64,000 nt of DNA, taken from NCBI RefSeq assembly GCF_000317025.1, contig NC_019689.1:1899501-1963500 (forward strand), in the 5' to 3' direction. Shown here in pieces: positions 17,396 through 26,675 of the stretch (its first letter is position 1; each line of letters begins with the position of its first letter). Source of the stretch: Pleurocapsa sp. PCC 7327. Lineage in GTDB: Bacteria; Cyanobacteriota; Cyanobacteriia; Cyanobacteriales; Microcystaceae. The translations under genes were made by a program, and so were the position numbers. The notes below the pieces were generated by a model that had not been told where the DNA came from, searched no databases, and saw only the letters and a list, made by a program, of their open reading frames with translations.

Positions 17396-18157
17396 ATGAG
17401 GTTTTTAGAGTTCTTCGATCGCATTTACGTCATAAATTTGCCTTACAGAGTCGATCGACGTAAAGCTATAGAAAAGGAACTCAACCAGGCAGGAATATCT
17501 TTTCTGTCCGAAAAGGTCGAACTATTTGCGGCAATTAGACCGGATAGCGCTGGTTTTTTTCAGTCAATTGGGTACAGGGGAGCATTTCTAAGCCATTTAA
17601 ACGTTCTCAGGCAAGCAAGAGAACGCGGGTTAAACAATGTTCTGATTATGGAAGACGATCTAGAGCTATCAGAAGATTTTAAAAAGTATGAAGATCTCTT
17701 AATCGCAGAGCTAATGGGAAGAGATTGGGATATCGTTCATTTTGGCCATAGCATTGAACCAATCGCTAGCGCTAGAGAAGTTTCCCTCCCTATACTGCAA
17801 CCTTTTTCTGGAGAATTAATTGGCGCTCAATTCTACGGAGTTAATGGTAAGGTCTTGGATCGATTAATCGATTTCTTTGAAGCATTGCTACAGCGACCTG
17901 CGGGACATCCCGAAGGAGGTCCGATGTCTCCGGATGGGGCTTATAATTTTTTTCGGTGGCAGAATCCTGACGTTGTTAGGCTAATTGCCGTTCCAAGTTT
18001 TGGCGGTCAGCGAAGTTCGCGTAGCGATATTACTCCAAGCTGGTTCGATCGCTTGCCTATTTTACGTTTTCTGGCAAGAGTTGCTAGAGAGATAGGTTTG
18101 GTAAGGATGCTAAAGAATTTTTCTTCTCTCAAGCAGGCGAAGCGTCGCAAACCTTAA
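17396..18157 (+). CDS. Glycosyltransferase family 25
   Basis: LPS- or surface-glycan-type glycosyltransferase of 253 residues. It begins with the family signature FDRIYVINLPYRVDRRKAIEKEL and contains GAFLSHLNVLRQARERGLNNVLIMEDDLELSEDF, where the acidic MEDDLEL is the metal/nucleotide-sugar DxD-type motif. YGVNGKVLDRLIDFFEALLQRPAGHPEGGPMSPDGAYNFFR is the acceptor-side region. No membrane span is seen, so it should act in the cytoplasm, possibly membrane-associated through its basic C-terminus (LKQAKRRKP). Donor and acceptor are unknown. No glycan cluster surrounds it. Confidence 0.88.
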   Translation: MRFLEFFDRIYVINLPYRVDRRKAIEKELNQAGISFLSEKVELFAAIRPDSAGFFQSIGYRGAFLSHLNVLRQARERGLNNVLIMEDDLELSEDFKKYEDLLIAELMGRDWDIVHFGHSIEPIASAREVSLPILQPFSGELIGAQFYGVNGKVLDRLIDFFEALLQRPAGHPEGGPMSPDGAYNFFRWQNPDVVRLIAVPSFGGQRSSRSDITPSWFDRLPILRFLARVAREIGLVRMLKNFSSLKQAKRRKP

Positions 18158-18343
18158 GGAAGACAATCTCATACCATTCTTAAAGCGATCGCACAATTTG
18201 CCGATAATACCATCTCTAAAAAAGAACGCTACAGATGCTCGAAGGAAAAAGCCTTACACCTAGAGCTGCTTAATTGCGAACCGACGCGGACTCCCACGAA
18301 GTGGAGGAGCATCGGCGAATTGGTATAATTCCTGCGAGCATCG

Positions 18344-19477
18344 CTAAAATTTTCCCAATGCTATGACTGCATTTTGACCCCCAAACCCAAAACTAAAACA
18401 CATCGCCTGCCGAATCTCTCCCCGACGCGGCGCAGTGACTAAATTCAACTGAAACTCCGATTCTTTCAACCCCACGCAAGTAGGGAATTCCTGGCGCTTC
18501 AGAGCCATTAAACAAAAAGCCGCTCCAATTGCCCCAGAGGCTCCTAGTGTATGGCCAGTAGCCCCTTTGGTCGAACTGACGGCAACGCCATGGGGAAATA
18601 AAGACTGAACCAGACTAGCTTCTCTTGCATCATTAAGTTTAGTACTGGTTCCGTGAGCGTGAATATAATCTATCTCGGTAGCCGATAAATTACTGCGCTC
18701 TAGACAATCCTTGACGGCTATAGTTGCGCTGCGATTGTCTATTGAAGGCGCACTGATATGAGTTGCATCGCAAGTCAAACCAAACCCCAAAATCTGACCG
18801 TAAATAGCTGCGCCGCGACTCAACGCTAATTCGGCTGACTCCAGCACCAATATTGCCGCACCTTCTCCTAAAACCAAGCCTTCCCGGTGCTTATCAAAAG
18901 GATAGCAACCCGTCGCTGCCAGAGCGCCCATTTGCTGAAATCCTGCTAGCGTCAGTGGCGTTACGGGGGCTTCTATTGCTCCTGCAATAACGCGCTGACA
19001 TTTCCCTTGTTGAATCAGTTCAAAAGCTTGCGCGATCGCCCAAATTCCCGTGGCGCAAGCTGCCATTGGCGCTAGTACGATCGCCGTCGTTCCTATCTGA
19101 CGCGCCGCCGCGATCGCACCTTGGTTTGGTAGCGTTTCTAACCAATTTTCTAGCTGTAGCGAATCTCTATCCCCGTGCAATTGACTCGCGTATTGCTCCC
19201 AGACTGCCTGACAACCGCGACTAGAACCAATAACGACTCCGCAGTCTGGCAAAGGAGTAGTTAATCTCCCATCTTCTAGGGCGGCTGATAGGACAAGTCG
19301 AGTCAGCTTCGTTAATTGGGTTGGCGATTTCCCGATTAGTCCTAACGGATAGGCAGGAAGTTCTGGAAAAGGACGCTGGAGTCTAATTCCCGATCGCCGT
19401 GCCAGTAAATTCTGCCAACTCTCGCTTAGAGATCCCAAACAGCAAAGCAACCCAATTCCAGTAACGACAACATTCAC
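18344..19477 (-). CDS. Beta-ketoacyl-ACP synthase II-like enzyme
   Basis: Thiolase-fold condensing enzyme of 377 residues, shorter than housekeeping FabF (about 415). The Cys-His-His triad is complete: Cys141 in MAACATG, His275 in IHAHGTSTKLND and His309 in KGATGHTLGASGA, with the C-terminal FGFGGQNAV loop. It should therefore catalyse decarboxylative Claisen condensation. The shorter length and divergent sequence suggest a second, accessory KAS rather than the primary FabF, which usually sits beside acpP. Here there is no acpP or fabD neighbour. It lies 53 bases downstream of the cyclophilin gene in the same direction. Confidence 0.88.
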   Translation of the reverse strand: MNVVVTGIGLLCCLGSLSESWQNLLARRSGIRLQRPFPELPAYPLGLIGKSPTQLTKLTRLVLSAALEDGRLTTPLPDCGVVIGSSRGCQAVWEQYASQLHGDRDSLQLENWLETLPNQGAIAAARQIGTTAIVLAPMAACATGIWAIAQAFELIQQGKCQRVIAGAIEAPVTPLTLAGFQQMGALAATGCYPFDKHREGLVLGEGAAILVLESAELALSRGAAIYGQILGFGLTCDATHISAPSIDNRSATIAVKDCLERSNLSATEIDYIHAHGTSTKLNDAREASLVQSLFPHGVAVSSTKGATGHTLGASGAIGAAFCLMALKRQEFPTCVGLKESEFQLNLVTAPRRGEIRQAMCFSFGFGGQNAVIALGKF

Positions 19478-19530
19478 GCTTTTAAGGAAAAAGACAAAAG
19501 GAAAAAGGCAAAAAATTTCTTTTTTACTTT

Positions 19531-20214
19531 TTACTTTTTCAGGTTTTCCAATCCAGAGACTACTTTAGCCGATTCGATGCGATCGCCTTGTTTGATATTG
19601 TCAACTACTTCCATGCCACTAGTGACGTAACCGAATACCGCATAATCGCCGTCGAGAAATCCTAGATCCGATAGCGCAAAGTAAAACTGAGACGAGGCAG
19701 AATCTGGCATTTGGGATCGTGCCATCGCGATCGCACCGCGTTTGTGATTCAATACGACTTTAGGCGATGCAGCTCCGGATTGTCTGCCCACTGCCTTGCT
19801 GTAAAGCGGTTTTTCTTCTCCTTGAAGCTTGATTTCCAAAGGAATCGTTCGCTCTTGCTTGGTATTGGGATCGATAAACCCGCCAGTGCCATTGCCTTTG
19901 GGATCCCCACCTTGCGCAACAAAGGGTTCGGGTTCGTTGACGACTCGATGAAAGGTCAAGCCATTGTAAACGCCGCGATCGACCAAATCGACAAAATTAC
20001 CTGCCGTGATGGGGGCATTGTTGCCATCGACTTCGATAGTGATGGGCGAACCGTTCACCTTCATTTCAACGGTAGCTTTTCCTTCGAGTCTGGGTACGTA
20101 ATTATCCATATTGAGAGAATTTGCTTCTGGTGTCGAGCATCCAGTCAGCACTAAACCGCATACAAAAACAATCGTCAGCAGCGATTTCAACCAGTACTGA
20201 ATAGACTTTTCCAT
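19531..20214 (-). CDS. Cyclophilin-type peptidyl-prolyl isomerase, lipoprotein
   Basis: Extracytoplasmic PPIase of 227 residues assisting folding of secreted or lumenal proteins. The N-terminus ([19 protein letters not shown]) carries a lipobox LTGC, so it is membrane-tethered outside the cytoplasm. The cyclophilin core shows [27 protein letters not shown], the [12 protein letters not shown] motif, GAIAMARS and [23 protein letters not shown]. The family's insertion between QGGDP and GAIAMARS (about 45 residues) is typical of the cyanobacterial/plastid lumenal type. Confidence 0.93.
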   Translation of the reverse strand: MEKSIQYWLKSLLTIVFVCGLVLTGCSTPEANSLNMDNYVPRLEGKATVEMKVNGSPITIEVDGNNAPITAGNFVDLVDRGVYNGLTFHRVVNEPEPFVAQGGDPKGNGTGGFIDPNTKQERTIPLEIKLQGEEKPLYSKAVGRQSGAASPKVVLNHKRGAIAMARSQMPDSASSQFYFALSDLGFLDGDYAVFGYVTSGMEVVDNIKQGDRIESAKVVSGLENLKK

Positions 20215-20252
20215 GTTAAATCTTCTAAAAATAACTTGAATTATTACAATCC

Positions 20253-20819
20253 TTACAATCCTTCTAAAGGAACGCCCAGGAAACGAGCGAGTTCTGCTCC
20301 CTGATTTTCTAACTCTGACAAGGCAATAGGCTGTCCGACGCGAGTTAGAGGGATATCTCTGCGTTGCTTGACGCGCAGGTACAGTGCCCGTTTGGGATTG
20401 ATTCCTTCCTTAATATCTGCTTTGACTGACTGAACGTCTGCTATGGGGCATTCTATTTCAATGCGTCGGTTTTTTCCAGGAAATCCCCAACGGAAAATTT
20501 TGAATTTGCCCGTTTCTTTATTGAATTCGTTATAACCTCCGCCAACATTCCATAGAATCGTCAACCACATATACAAACTGACTAGAGAACCCGTTACCCC
20601 ATAAAACAGCAATGCCACTCCTTGGGGGACAAACTGCAATCCCCTCGTATCGCTCACGACGAGAAGGTTAACTTTTAAATAGCTAGAAAGTCCTGCTAAA
20701 AGAAAACCTACACCGCCGACGGCGGCAACAGTCGCCCACCAGTAGTTACTCAATCGGCGAGAACCTAACACCTCTTGACGCAGGATGGTGCTATCCTTTG
20801 CTTTTGCCTGTGCTGCCAT
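20253..20819 (-). CDS. ycf4: Photosystem I assembly protein Ycf4
   Basis: Thylakoid membrane protein of 188 residues that helps assemble photosystem I. Two membrane spans are visible: [23 protein letters not shown], and [29 protein letters not shown] followed by [30 protein letters not shown], a strongly conserved Ycf4 segment. The stromal C-terminal domain contains [26 protein letters not shown] and ends [13 protein letters not shown], as in plastid Ycf4. All expected regions are present. It is divergent from the YWTD propeller gene. Confidence 0.97.
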   Translation of the reverse strand: MAAQAKAKDSTILRQEVLGSRRLSNYWWATVAAVGGVGFLLAGLSSYLKVNLLVVSDTRGLQFVPQGVALLFYGVTGSLVSLYMWLTILWNVGGGYNEFNKETGKFKIFRWGFPGKNRRIEIECPIADVQSVKADIKEGINPKRALYLRVKQRRDIPLTRVGQPIALSELENQGAELARFLGVPLEGL

Positions 20820-20924
20820 ATTCCAACAAGTGAGCTTTAGCGAAATCTAAATAAATACCCTTCTGAATTTTACTTGTTTTTGGCGATCGGGGAGTGTGGG
20901 GAGAAAACTAGCCACTAACAACTG

Positions 20925-20989
20925 TACGGGCGGGTTTTTGACAGTAACTGTTGGGAAATCTCTAGGGTTTTTAGATAAACCCGCCCCTA
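20925..20989. repeat. REP-like inverted repeat GGGCGGGTTT/AAACCCGCCC
   Basis: Arms GGGCGGGTTT and AAACCCGCCC separated by about 43 bases, in the spacer between ycf4 and the divergent propeller gene. The G/C-rich arms stand out from the flanks. The position between divergent starts argues against a terminator, so a dispersed repeat is more likely. Confidence 0.5.
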
Positions 20990-21101
20990 CTCACTACTAA
21001 CCAATTCAATTTAAATTATTTGCGATATTTTGGCGAGTTTTTGCACCAGAGCCATAAAATCTATCCAATTAAATCAATAAAAGTTTTTGTGAAGTGGTGA
21101 T

Positions 21102-22037
21102 ATGAACAAAAATCTTTGCTGCTTATCGATCGCGATCGCTTTGGGAGGTATTGTTGCCGGAGGTGCCTTAAGCGGCGATCGCAACTTGACGAATTCAAAG
21201 GCAACTTCTCTAATTGCAGCATTTCCAGTCGCAAATTTAAAGAGTCCTCTGAGCATCGCTATCGATCCCATCAATCGCAAAATGTACTGGATTGATGGAG
21301 AAGGCAAGCAGGTTCAACGGGCAAACCTGGACGGAAGTAATGCCGAAACCGCGATCGTGACAGGATTAGAAAATCCGAGAGATATTGCTCTCGATCTTAG
21401 ACGGGGCAAAATCTACTGGACTGACAAAGGTCGCAATAAAATTCAACGAGCAAGCTTACGAGATGGAAGTCGGCTTGAAATTTTAGTCTCTGGAGAGATG
21501 GAAGGACTAGAAAATCCTGAAGGTATTGCGATCGATTATGTTAACGCTAAGATGTACTGGGTTAACTCCGAGCCTCCAAGAATTTTACGAGCCGATTTAG
21601 ATGGAAACCGAGTTGAATTCTTAACAACAACCAATGTAAAAAATCCAAGAGATATTGCTCTCGATATTAAAAGAGGCAAAATGTATTGGATTGACGCAGG
21701 AACGAAAATGATTCAGCGAGCGAATTTGGATGGAACGAATACAGAAATTGTCTTGTCTGGACTTAATAATCCCAGAGAACTCGCTCTCGACCTTACTAAT
21801 AATAAAATTTACTGGACTGACGAAGAAACTGATGCGATTGCGCGAGCGACTTTTAAGGGAACGCCGATGGAAATTTTGGTAAGTCGCAATTCTAACGGAC
21901 TCAAAAGTCCCCATGGAATTGCCCTCGATATTTCTAGAGGGAAAATGTATTGGAGCGATCGCGAAACTCGTAAGATTCAACGCGCTAATTTAGATGGGTC
22001 AAATGTCGAAGATCTCGCGATCGGTGTTGGCGAATAA
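21102..22037 (+). CDS. Secreted six-bladed YWTD (LDL-receptor class B-like) beta-propeller
   Basis: A 311-residue protein with a signal peptide (LCCLSIAIALGGIVAGGAL) and then six tandem repeats that should close one six-bladed propeller. Each repeat has the form (K)MYWxD...Iq RAnLdGs with an 'xDIALD' strand. The YWTD-type tetrads read MYWID, IYWTD, MYWVN, MYWID, IYWTD and MYWSD. Linkers LENPRDIALDLRRGK, VKNPRDIALDIKRGK and LNNPRELALDLTNNK are near-identical, implying internal duplication. YWTD propellers are best known from animal LDL receptors and bind proteins or ligands, but occur sporadically in bacteria. No enzymatic motif is present. It ends just before a GT4 gene, so the two may be cotranscribed. 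Confidence 0.85.
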   Translation: MNKNLCCLSIAIALGGIVAGGALSGDRNLTNSKATSLIAAFPVANLKSPLSIAIDPINRKMYWIDGEGKQVQRANLDGSNAETAIVTGLENPRDIALDLRRGKIYWTDKGRNKIQRASLRDGSRLEILVSGEMEGLENPEGIAIDYVNAKMYWVNSEPPRILRADLDGNRVEFLTTTNVKNPRDIALDIKRGKMYWIDAGTKMIQRANLDGTNTEIVLSGLNNPRELALDLTNNKIYWTDEETDAIARATFKGTPMEILVSRNSNGLKSPHGIALDISRGKMYWSDRETRKIQRANLDGSNVEDLAIGVGE

Positions 22038-22054
22038 AATTGATTAACTACAAA

Positions 22055-23296
22055 ATGAAAATTGCCATTATTAGTTCTGGATTTCTTCCTATTGTCGATG
22101 GCGTAACAGTTACTTTAATTAACAGAATTCATCGACTCAGTAAAGATGGTCATCAAGTTCTGTTGCTCTGCCCCGACTATTCTTCTCTCGAAAAAATCTA
22201 TCCGAATTGGAGAAAATATACGGGTAATATTTTGCCGAGAGTAAAGGTAATCAACCTTCCCAGCAATTCTTTAATGGGACTAAATTTCGATCGCAATGTT
22301 ACTAAACAATCTTATCAAATCGTTTTGGAAAAGTTACATGAATTTCAGCCAGATATTATTCACGTTGACGAACCAGAGAGGTTATTTGTTGGGTTTTTAA
22401 AAACGCCTGGAGTAGATTTTGCTAAAGAAAATCATCTTCCCTGCATCAGTTTTTTTCATACAAATTTTTTAGAGTATGGAAAAGATTATTTTAGTACGCC
22501 TGCTTGGTTAGATATTATCCTGAAATGGATATTTCAATTGCCTTTAGCTTGGATTTATAACCAATACGATGCAACTCTAGTTTCTAGCAGCATCACCGCT
22601 CAAAAACTCTCGCGAATGGGCATTAAGAATGTTGTACGGGGAAGTTTTCTTGGTATCGATCTGGCACAATTTAATCGAGATCTTCGTTGCGAAAAGTTTT
22701 TTGAGGAGCGTTATGGGATATCAGATATTGCACAAAAAGTAAAGCTCGTTTTTTTAGGACGTTTAACCCCAGATAAAGGATGGAAATTCACAATAAATGC
22801 TTTGTTCGAGATGGCAAAGAAAGTCGATTTTAAAACTATTGCGGTTATTATTGCTGGCGATGGTTCGATGCGAGATGAAATTGCCAAAAAATTAGGCAAG
22901 CTAACGCCAAATCTTTACTTTTTAGGAAGAATTCCTCATGAGGAGATACCTGCTCTTTTAGTTAATTGCGATGTTCATATAACAACTTCTGAGAAAGAAA
23001 CTAGAGGATTAACTATTTTAGAAGCATTTGCTGCTGGAATTCCCGCGATCGCGCCGTGTGCGGGAGGAATACCAGATAGTATTCAAGATGGTTGGAATGG
23101 GTTTTTGTACGAACCGCAGAATTGCGACGATTTCGCCAAGAAGCTCGAGAAACTAATCGACGATCCCAGTTTACGACAAGTTATGGGAGCAAGGGGAAGA
23201 GAGTATATTGCCGAGTATAGTTGGGATAATGCTGTTAGGAATTTACTTCAAATCTGGGAAGAAAAAATAGCCGCAAGGCGAGCAAATAATTACTAA
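22055..23296 (+). CDS. Glycosyltransferase family 4 (GT-B)
   Basis: Retaining GT-B glycosyltransferase of 413 residues. I prefer ATG 22055 (MKIAIISSGFLPIVDGVTVT), the normal family N-terminus, over a TTG five codons upstream. The acceptor domain has GVTVTLINRIHRLSKDGHQVLLLCPDY and DIIHVDEPERLF. The donor domain has VFLGRLTPDKGW, IAGDGSMRDEI, FLGRIPHEEIPALLVNCDVHITTSEKETRGLTILEAFAAGIPAIAPCAGGIPDSI, which carries the E-x7-E motif in a TRGLTILEAFA version, and a Trp-rich C-terminal helix. It resembles SqdX/DGDG-synthase and mannosyltransferase-like enzymes. Whether the product is a glycolipid or a glycan is unresolved. Confidence 0.88.
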   Translation: MKIAIISSGFLPIVDGVTVTLINRIHRLSKDGHQVLLLCPDYSSLEKIYPNWRKYTGNILPRVKVINLPSNSLMGLNFDRNVTKQSYQIVLEKLHEFQPDIIHVDEPERLFVGFLKTPGVDFAKENHLPCISFFHTNFLEYGKDYFSTPAWLDIILKWIFQLPLAWIYNQYDATLVSSSITAQKLSRMGIKNVVRGSFLGIDLAQFNRDLRCEKFFEERYGISDIAQKVKLVFLGRLTPDKGWKFTINALFEMAKKVDFKTIAVIIAGDGSMRDEIAKKLGKLTPNLYFLGRIPHEEIPALLVNCDVHITTSEKETRGLTILEAFAAGIPAIAPCAGGIPDSIQDGWNGFLYEPQNCDDFAKKLEKLIDDPSLRQVMGARGREYIAEYSWDNAVRNLLQIWEEKIAARRANNY

Positions 23297-23350
23297 TTCG
23301 TAATTCAGTAATTCATAATCCGTAATTGCTTTCTTTTCTTTCTCTAAACG

Positions 23351-23716
23351 ATGTATCATTTTGTTTTAACTGTTCATTCTCTAGAAAAAACCTGTGAGCT
23401 TTATTCACAAATTCTAGGAATAGAAGTAGTGACCTTTGGACAAGGAAGGAAAGCACTAAAGTTTGGGAACAGCAAAATAAATTTGCACGAGCTTGGCAGA
23501 GAGTTTGAACCTAAAGCAGATCGTCTTACTTCTGGCTCAGCAGATTTTGGTCTTATCAGTACCATTCCTTTATAAAAATTTATAATTCATCTTGAAAAGT
23601 GTGGAATTTCGATAGAAGAAGGAATAGTCTAACGGACAGGAGCAACAGGTAAGATACGCTTTATTTATCTTCGCGACCCCGATTGCAATCTTATAGAAGT
23701 TTCCAAATATATTTAA
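23351..23716 (+). pseudogene. VOC/glyoxalase-family protein with two in-frame stops
   Basis: Remnant of a small vicinal-oxygen-chelate protein (about 120 residues). From ATG 23351 it reads FVLTVHSLEKTCELYSQILGIEVVTFGQGRKALKFGNSKINLHELG, a normal VOC first half. TAA codons at 23573 and 23630 interrupt it, but the frame continues with FIIHLEKCGISIEEGIV, then RTGATGKIRFIYLRDPDCNLIEVSKYI to TAA at 23714. The second half is the expected VOC strand with the metal-ligand Glu (LIEVS), so no indel is involved. The second TAA replaces a position that is usually Glu (EG-V-ER-TGATG), consistent with GAA to TAA. The gene is probably non-functional. Confidence 0.85.
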
Positions 23717-23815
23717 CTAAATTTTTCTATAGCAAATTTAATTTTAGTTTTTCTCTTGGCGATCGCGCTCTCTTTGAAAATAGAATAAAAGTAAGATTGA
23801 ATCGGAAAGCCAACT

Positions 23816-26347
23816 ATGACTATTCCCAGCTTAGTAACATGGTTGCAAGAACGGACAGCTTTAAGTATTTTGGCTCCCAATGTCATCGAAGCAATTGCAC
23901 CGATTTTAGAAGAACGAGTCGTATCGGCTAACCAATGTTTAGTTGAGGAAGAAACTTCTGCCGACGGACTTTATATCTTGCGATCGGGTCGTTTAGAAAG
24001 CGAAAATAAGAGCGATCGCTTGCGAAATTTGGGTTTATTACCTGGAACGGTTATTAACTTACAAGCGCTAATCTTAAAGCAACCCGTTCGAGATACGATC
24101 GTTACGCTGACTGAATGTGAATTTTGGTTCCTTAGCGCCCAAAAATTTCAAGAATTAATCGAGCAATATCCCGAAATTACACAAACTTTTTCGCAACAAC
24201 TCGCGCGAGAACTCGAACAATTATCTTCTCAACTAAGTTTTGAACAAGAACGCCAAACAATTTTGCGACCCTATCTCGTTACTAAAGCAAAACGAGGAAT
24301 TATTGGCAAAAGTTCCTATGCCGTGCGACTGCGATCGCAAATCAAACAAGCTTCAGAAAATCGGCAATCGGTTCTTATTTTTGGCGAACCTGGATTGGAA
24401 AAAGATAATATCGCCGCGCTCATTCATTTTAGTTCTTCCTATCGCCGCAAACCAATTATTAAAATTAACTGTTCTACCCTACAAGCTAACGGGGCAGATT
24501 TATTTGGTCGTGCGGGCGGAAAAATGGGCTTACTCGAAGCAGTAGGAGAAGGAACTCTCATTTTAAATAATATTCAGGAACTACCCTCAGAATTACTACA
24601 ACCCATTGCAGAATTATTGCAAACAAATACTTATATTCCCGTTACTCGTCCGGGAGAATCTTTAGCCGAGAAAAAAACTTCTCAAGCGCGAATAATTATT
24701 ATCTCTGAAAAAAATATTGCCGCGATCGCATCTTTGGTTGGGCACTCAATCAAAGTTCCGCCGTTGCGAGTTCGCAAAGGCGATTTAGAAGATTTAACTA
24801 ATTACTATATCAGCCTTATCTGTCGTGCGAAAGGAATGAAAAAAAGCCGCATCGTACCAGAAGCATTACGACGGCTACAAGCCTACGATTTTCCGAACAA
24901 TTTAAGGGAATTAGCGAATTTACTCGAACGGGCGATCGTCCAATTACAAGGATGCGCAGATATTACCGAAGAAGTTATTTGGCCCTCCCAAGGTAAGAAA
25001 AAACAATTTCGTTTAAATCTTTTAAATGCTTATCCAGTCTTGCGTCAATTTCTCCGAAGTTCTTGGTGGCCCGATCGCATTAATTATGGCTTTACTTTAA
25101 CGGCTTTTGCTCTCCTTAACGTCATTTTATTTGTTGGACCGCAAACGCGATCGCAAAACTTTGCCCTCAATTTATTTTGGGCGTGGTGGTGGCCCTTAGT
25201 ATTAATGGTTTTTCCTTTTTTTGGACGGGTTTGGTGTGCGATTTGCCCGTTCATGATTTATGGCGAAGTCACCCAAAAACTCTCTTTATGGTTGTTTCCC
25301 CGCCAATTAAAAAAATGGCCCCGACAAGCAGCAGAAAAATGGGGCGGCTGGTTTTTATTTGGCTTATTTGCTCTGATTTTATTGTGGGAAGAACTTTGGG
25401 ATTTAGAAAATACTGCCTATCTATCTTCTTGTTTGCTGTTATTAATTACGGCGGGAGCGATGATTTTCTCTGCTATTTTTGAACGGCGTTTTTGGTGTCG
25501 CTATTTATGTCCTATCGGCGGCATGAATGGCATGTTTGCCAAACTTTCGATGACAGAATTACGGGCACAACAGGGAATTTGTTCGGCTGAATGTACGACC
25601 TATCAATGTTACAAAGGAGGTTCTCAAAAAGGAGAGGGAATGGAAACAAATGGCTGTCCTTTGTATTCCCATCCAGCGCAATTAGAAGACAATCGAGATT
25701 GCGTTCTTTGCATGACTTGTTTGAAAGCTTGTCCCCATCGTTCGGTAGAGTTTAATTTGCGTCCTCCAGGTATTGAATTATGGACGACTCACGTTCCTCG
25801 AAGTTATGAAGTTGCCTTGCTGTTGTTGTTATTAGATTTAGTCTTTTTGCATCGCTTGCCAGAGATCCAACAAAGGCTCAGATTTCACTTAGATTTAACG
25901 CAGTTTTGGACGCATTTTTGGGTATCGGTGGTTGCGTTAAGTTTGCCCGCATTAATTCCCTTAGTTGGCTACGGAGTAATGCGATTAATTTATCAAGCGA
26001 CTCAAAAGATTAAGCCTCGCCGTTTCGTCGAGTTGGCTTATGGATATTTACCCTTAGTTCTCGCTGGAAATTTAGCCCATTATTTGCGACTTTGGTTGGG
26101 AGAAGCAGGCAGAATCTTACCCGTCAGTTTTGCAACGTTTGGTTTATCAGGCGAAGGACTGCCAATCTTAGTCGTACACCCAGCAGTAACGGCTTTTTTG
26201 CAAGGAACTACATTAGTCGCTGGCGTTATTTTATCGGTTATCTTGACCCAAAAAATTGCTCGTCAGCCTTTTAAATTATTGTTAGCACAGCATTTATGCA
26301 CCGCGTTACTAGCAATTGGTATGTGGAAAATTATTGTGGGATATTGA
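23816..26347 (+). CDS. cNMP-binding/degenerate sigma54-AAA/polyferredoxin membrane fusion
   Basis: An 843-residue fusion with three parts. Residues 20-145 form a cyclic-nucleotide-binding-like fold (DGLYILRSGRLE, FWFLSAQKFQELIEQYP). Residues 160-390 look like a sigma54-activator AAA+ domain: GEPGLEKD at 190-197, GTLILNNIQELP at 246, PPLRVRKGDLEDL and YDFPNNLRELANLLERA. Residues 420-843 form a NapH/NosR/CcoG-like membrane module with CAICP (474-477), CRYLCP (561-565), CSAEC, and a ferredoxin motif CVLCMTCLKACP (629-639). The P-loop lacks its second Gly, Walker B reads LNN for LDE, and GAFTGA is absent. It is thus unlikely to hydrolyse ATP or engage sigma54, which cyanobacteria are known to lack. 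A membrane redox role controlled by the sensor domain is inferred. Confidence 0.85.
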   Translation: MTIPSLVTWLQERTALSILAPNVIEAIAPILEERVVSANQCLVEEETSADGLYILRSGRLESENKSDRLRNLGLLPGTVINLQALILKQPVRDTIVTLTECEFWFLSAQKFQELIEQYPEITQTFSQQLARELEQLSSQLSFEQERQTILRPYLVTKAKRGIIGKSSYAVRLRSQIKQASENRQSVLIFGEPGLEKDNIAALIHFSSSYRRKPIIKINCSTLQANGADLFGRAGGKMGLLEAVGEGTLILNNIQELPSELLQPIAELLQTNTYIPVTRPGESLAEKKTSQARIIIISEKNIAAIASLVGHSIKVPPLRVRKGDLEDLTNYYISLICRAKGMKKSRIVPEALRRLQAYDFPNNLRELANLLERAIVQLQGCADITEEVIWPSQGKKKQFRLNLLNAYPVLRQFLRSSWWPDRINYGFTLTAFALLNVILFVGPQTRSQNFALNLFWAWWWPLVLMVFPFFGRVWCAICPFMIYGEVTQKLSLWLFPRQLKKWPRQAAEKWGGWFLFGLFALILLWEELWDLENTAYLSSCLLLLITAGAMIFSAIFERRFWCRYLCPIGGMNGMFAKLSMTELRAQQGICSAECTTYQCYKGGSQKGEGMETNGCPLYSHPAQLEDNRDCVLCMTCLKACPHRSVEFNLRPPGIELWTTHVPRSYEVALLLLLLDLVFLHRLPEIQQRLRFHLDLTQFWTHFWVSVVALSLPALIPLVGYGVMRLIYQATQKIKPRRFVELAYGYLPLVLAGNLAHYLRLWLGEAGRILPVSFATFGLSGEGLPILVVHPAVTAFLQGTTLVAGVILSVILTQKIARQPFKLLLAQHLCTALLAIGMWKIIVGY

Positions 26348-26675
26348 AATAAATTTGAATTCGTCGGGGTAGCATCCTATTTCGATGGAAAGTTGTTGAA
26401 ATAACTCAAGTGCTAACAAATCCTCAACACACAACATAATCGGTTTGGTTAAATTTTTGCTACTAAATGATTAGATTATTCCTAATCTCTGAGCAACTCG
26501 AACTGACGGTGTATTACAATTAAGACGATCGCACTGCAAAATCTGAAACTATCATGGCGATCGCTCGTCCGTCCGGTACAAGCAGTTGTTAGGTATGTAA
26601 AGGTTTGCGATCGCTGGGTTTCATTCCTCAATCTAGTCTACGAGGTGACTCGATTGCACTAAAAGGAGAGTGGCG
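26348..26675. other. 328-base intergenic region, no gene seen
   Basis: Between the fusion gene and the P-loop kinase. It contains HIP1-like GCGATCG sites and several scattered short repeats but no coding frame. The GGAG ribosome-binding site of the kinase lies at 26665-26668. Confidence 0.45.

Noticed and set aside
20925-20989. Intrinsic terminator of ycf4
   Set aside because: It lies upstream of both divergent genes, so it cannot terminate either; treated as a dispersed repeat.
23816-25000. Functional sigma54-dependent activator
   Set aside because: The GAFTGA loop and Walker residues are absent, and cyanobacteria are known to lack RpoN.
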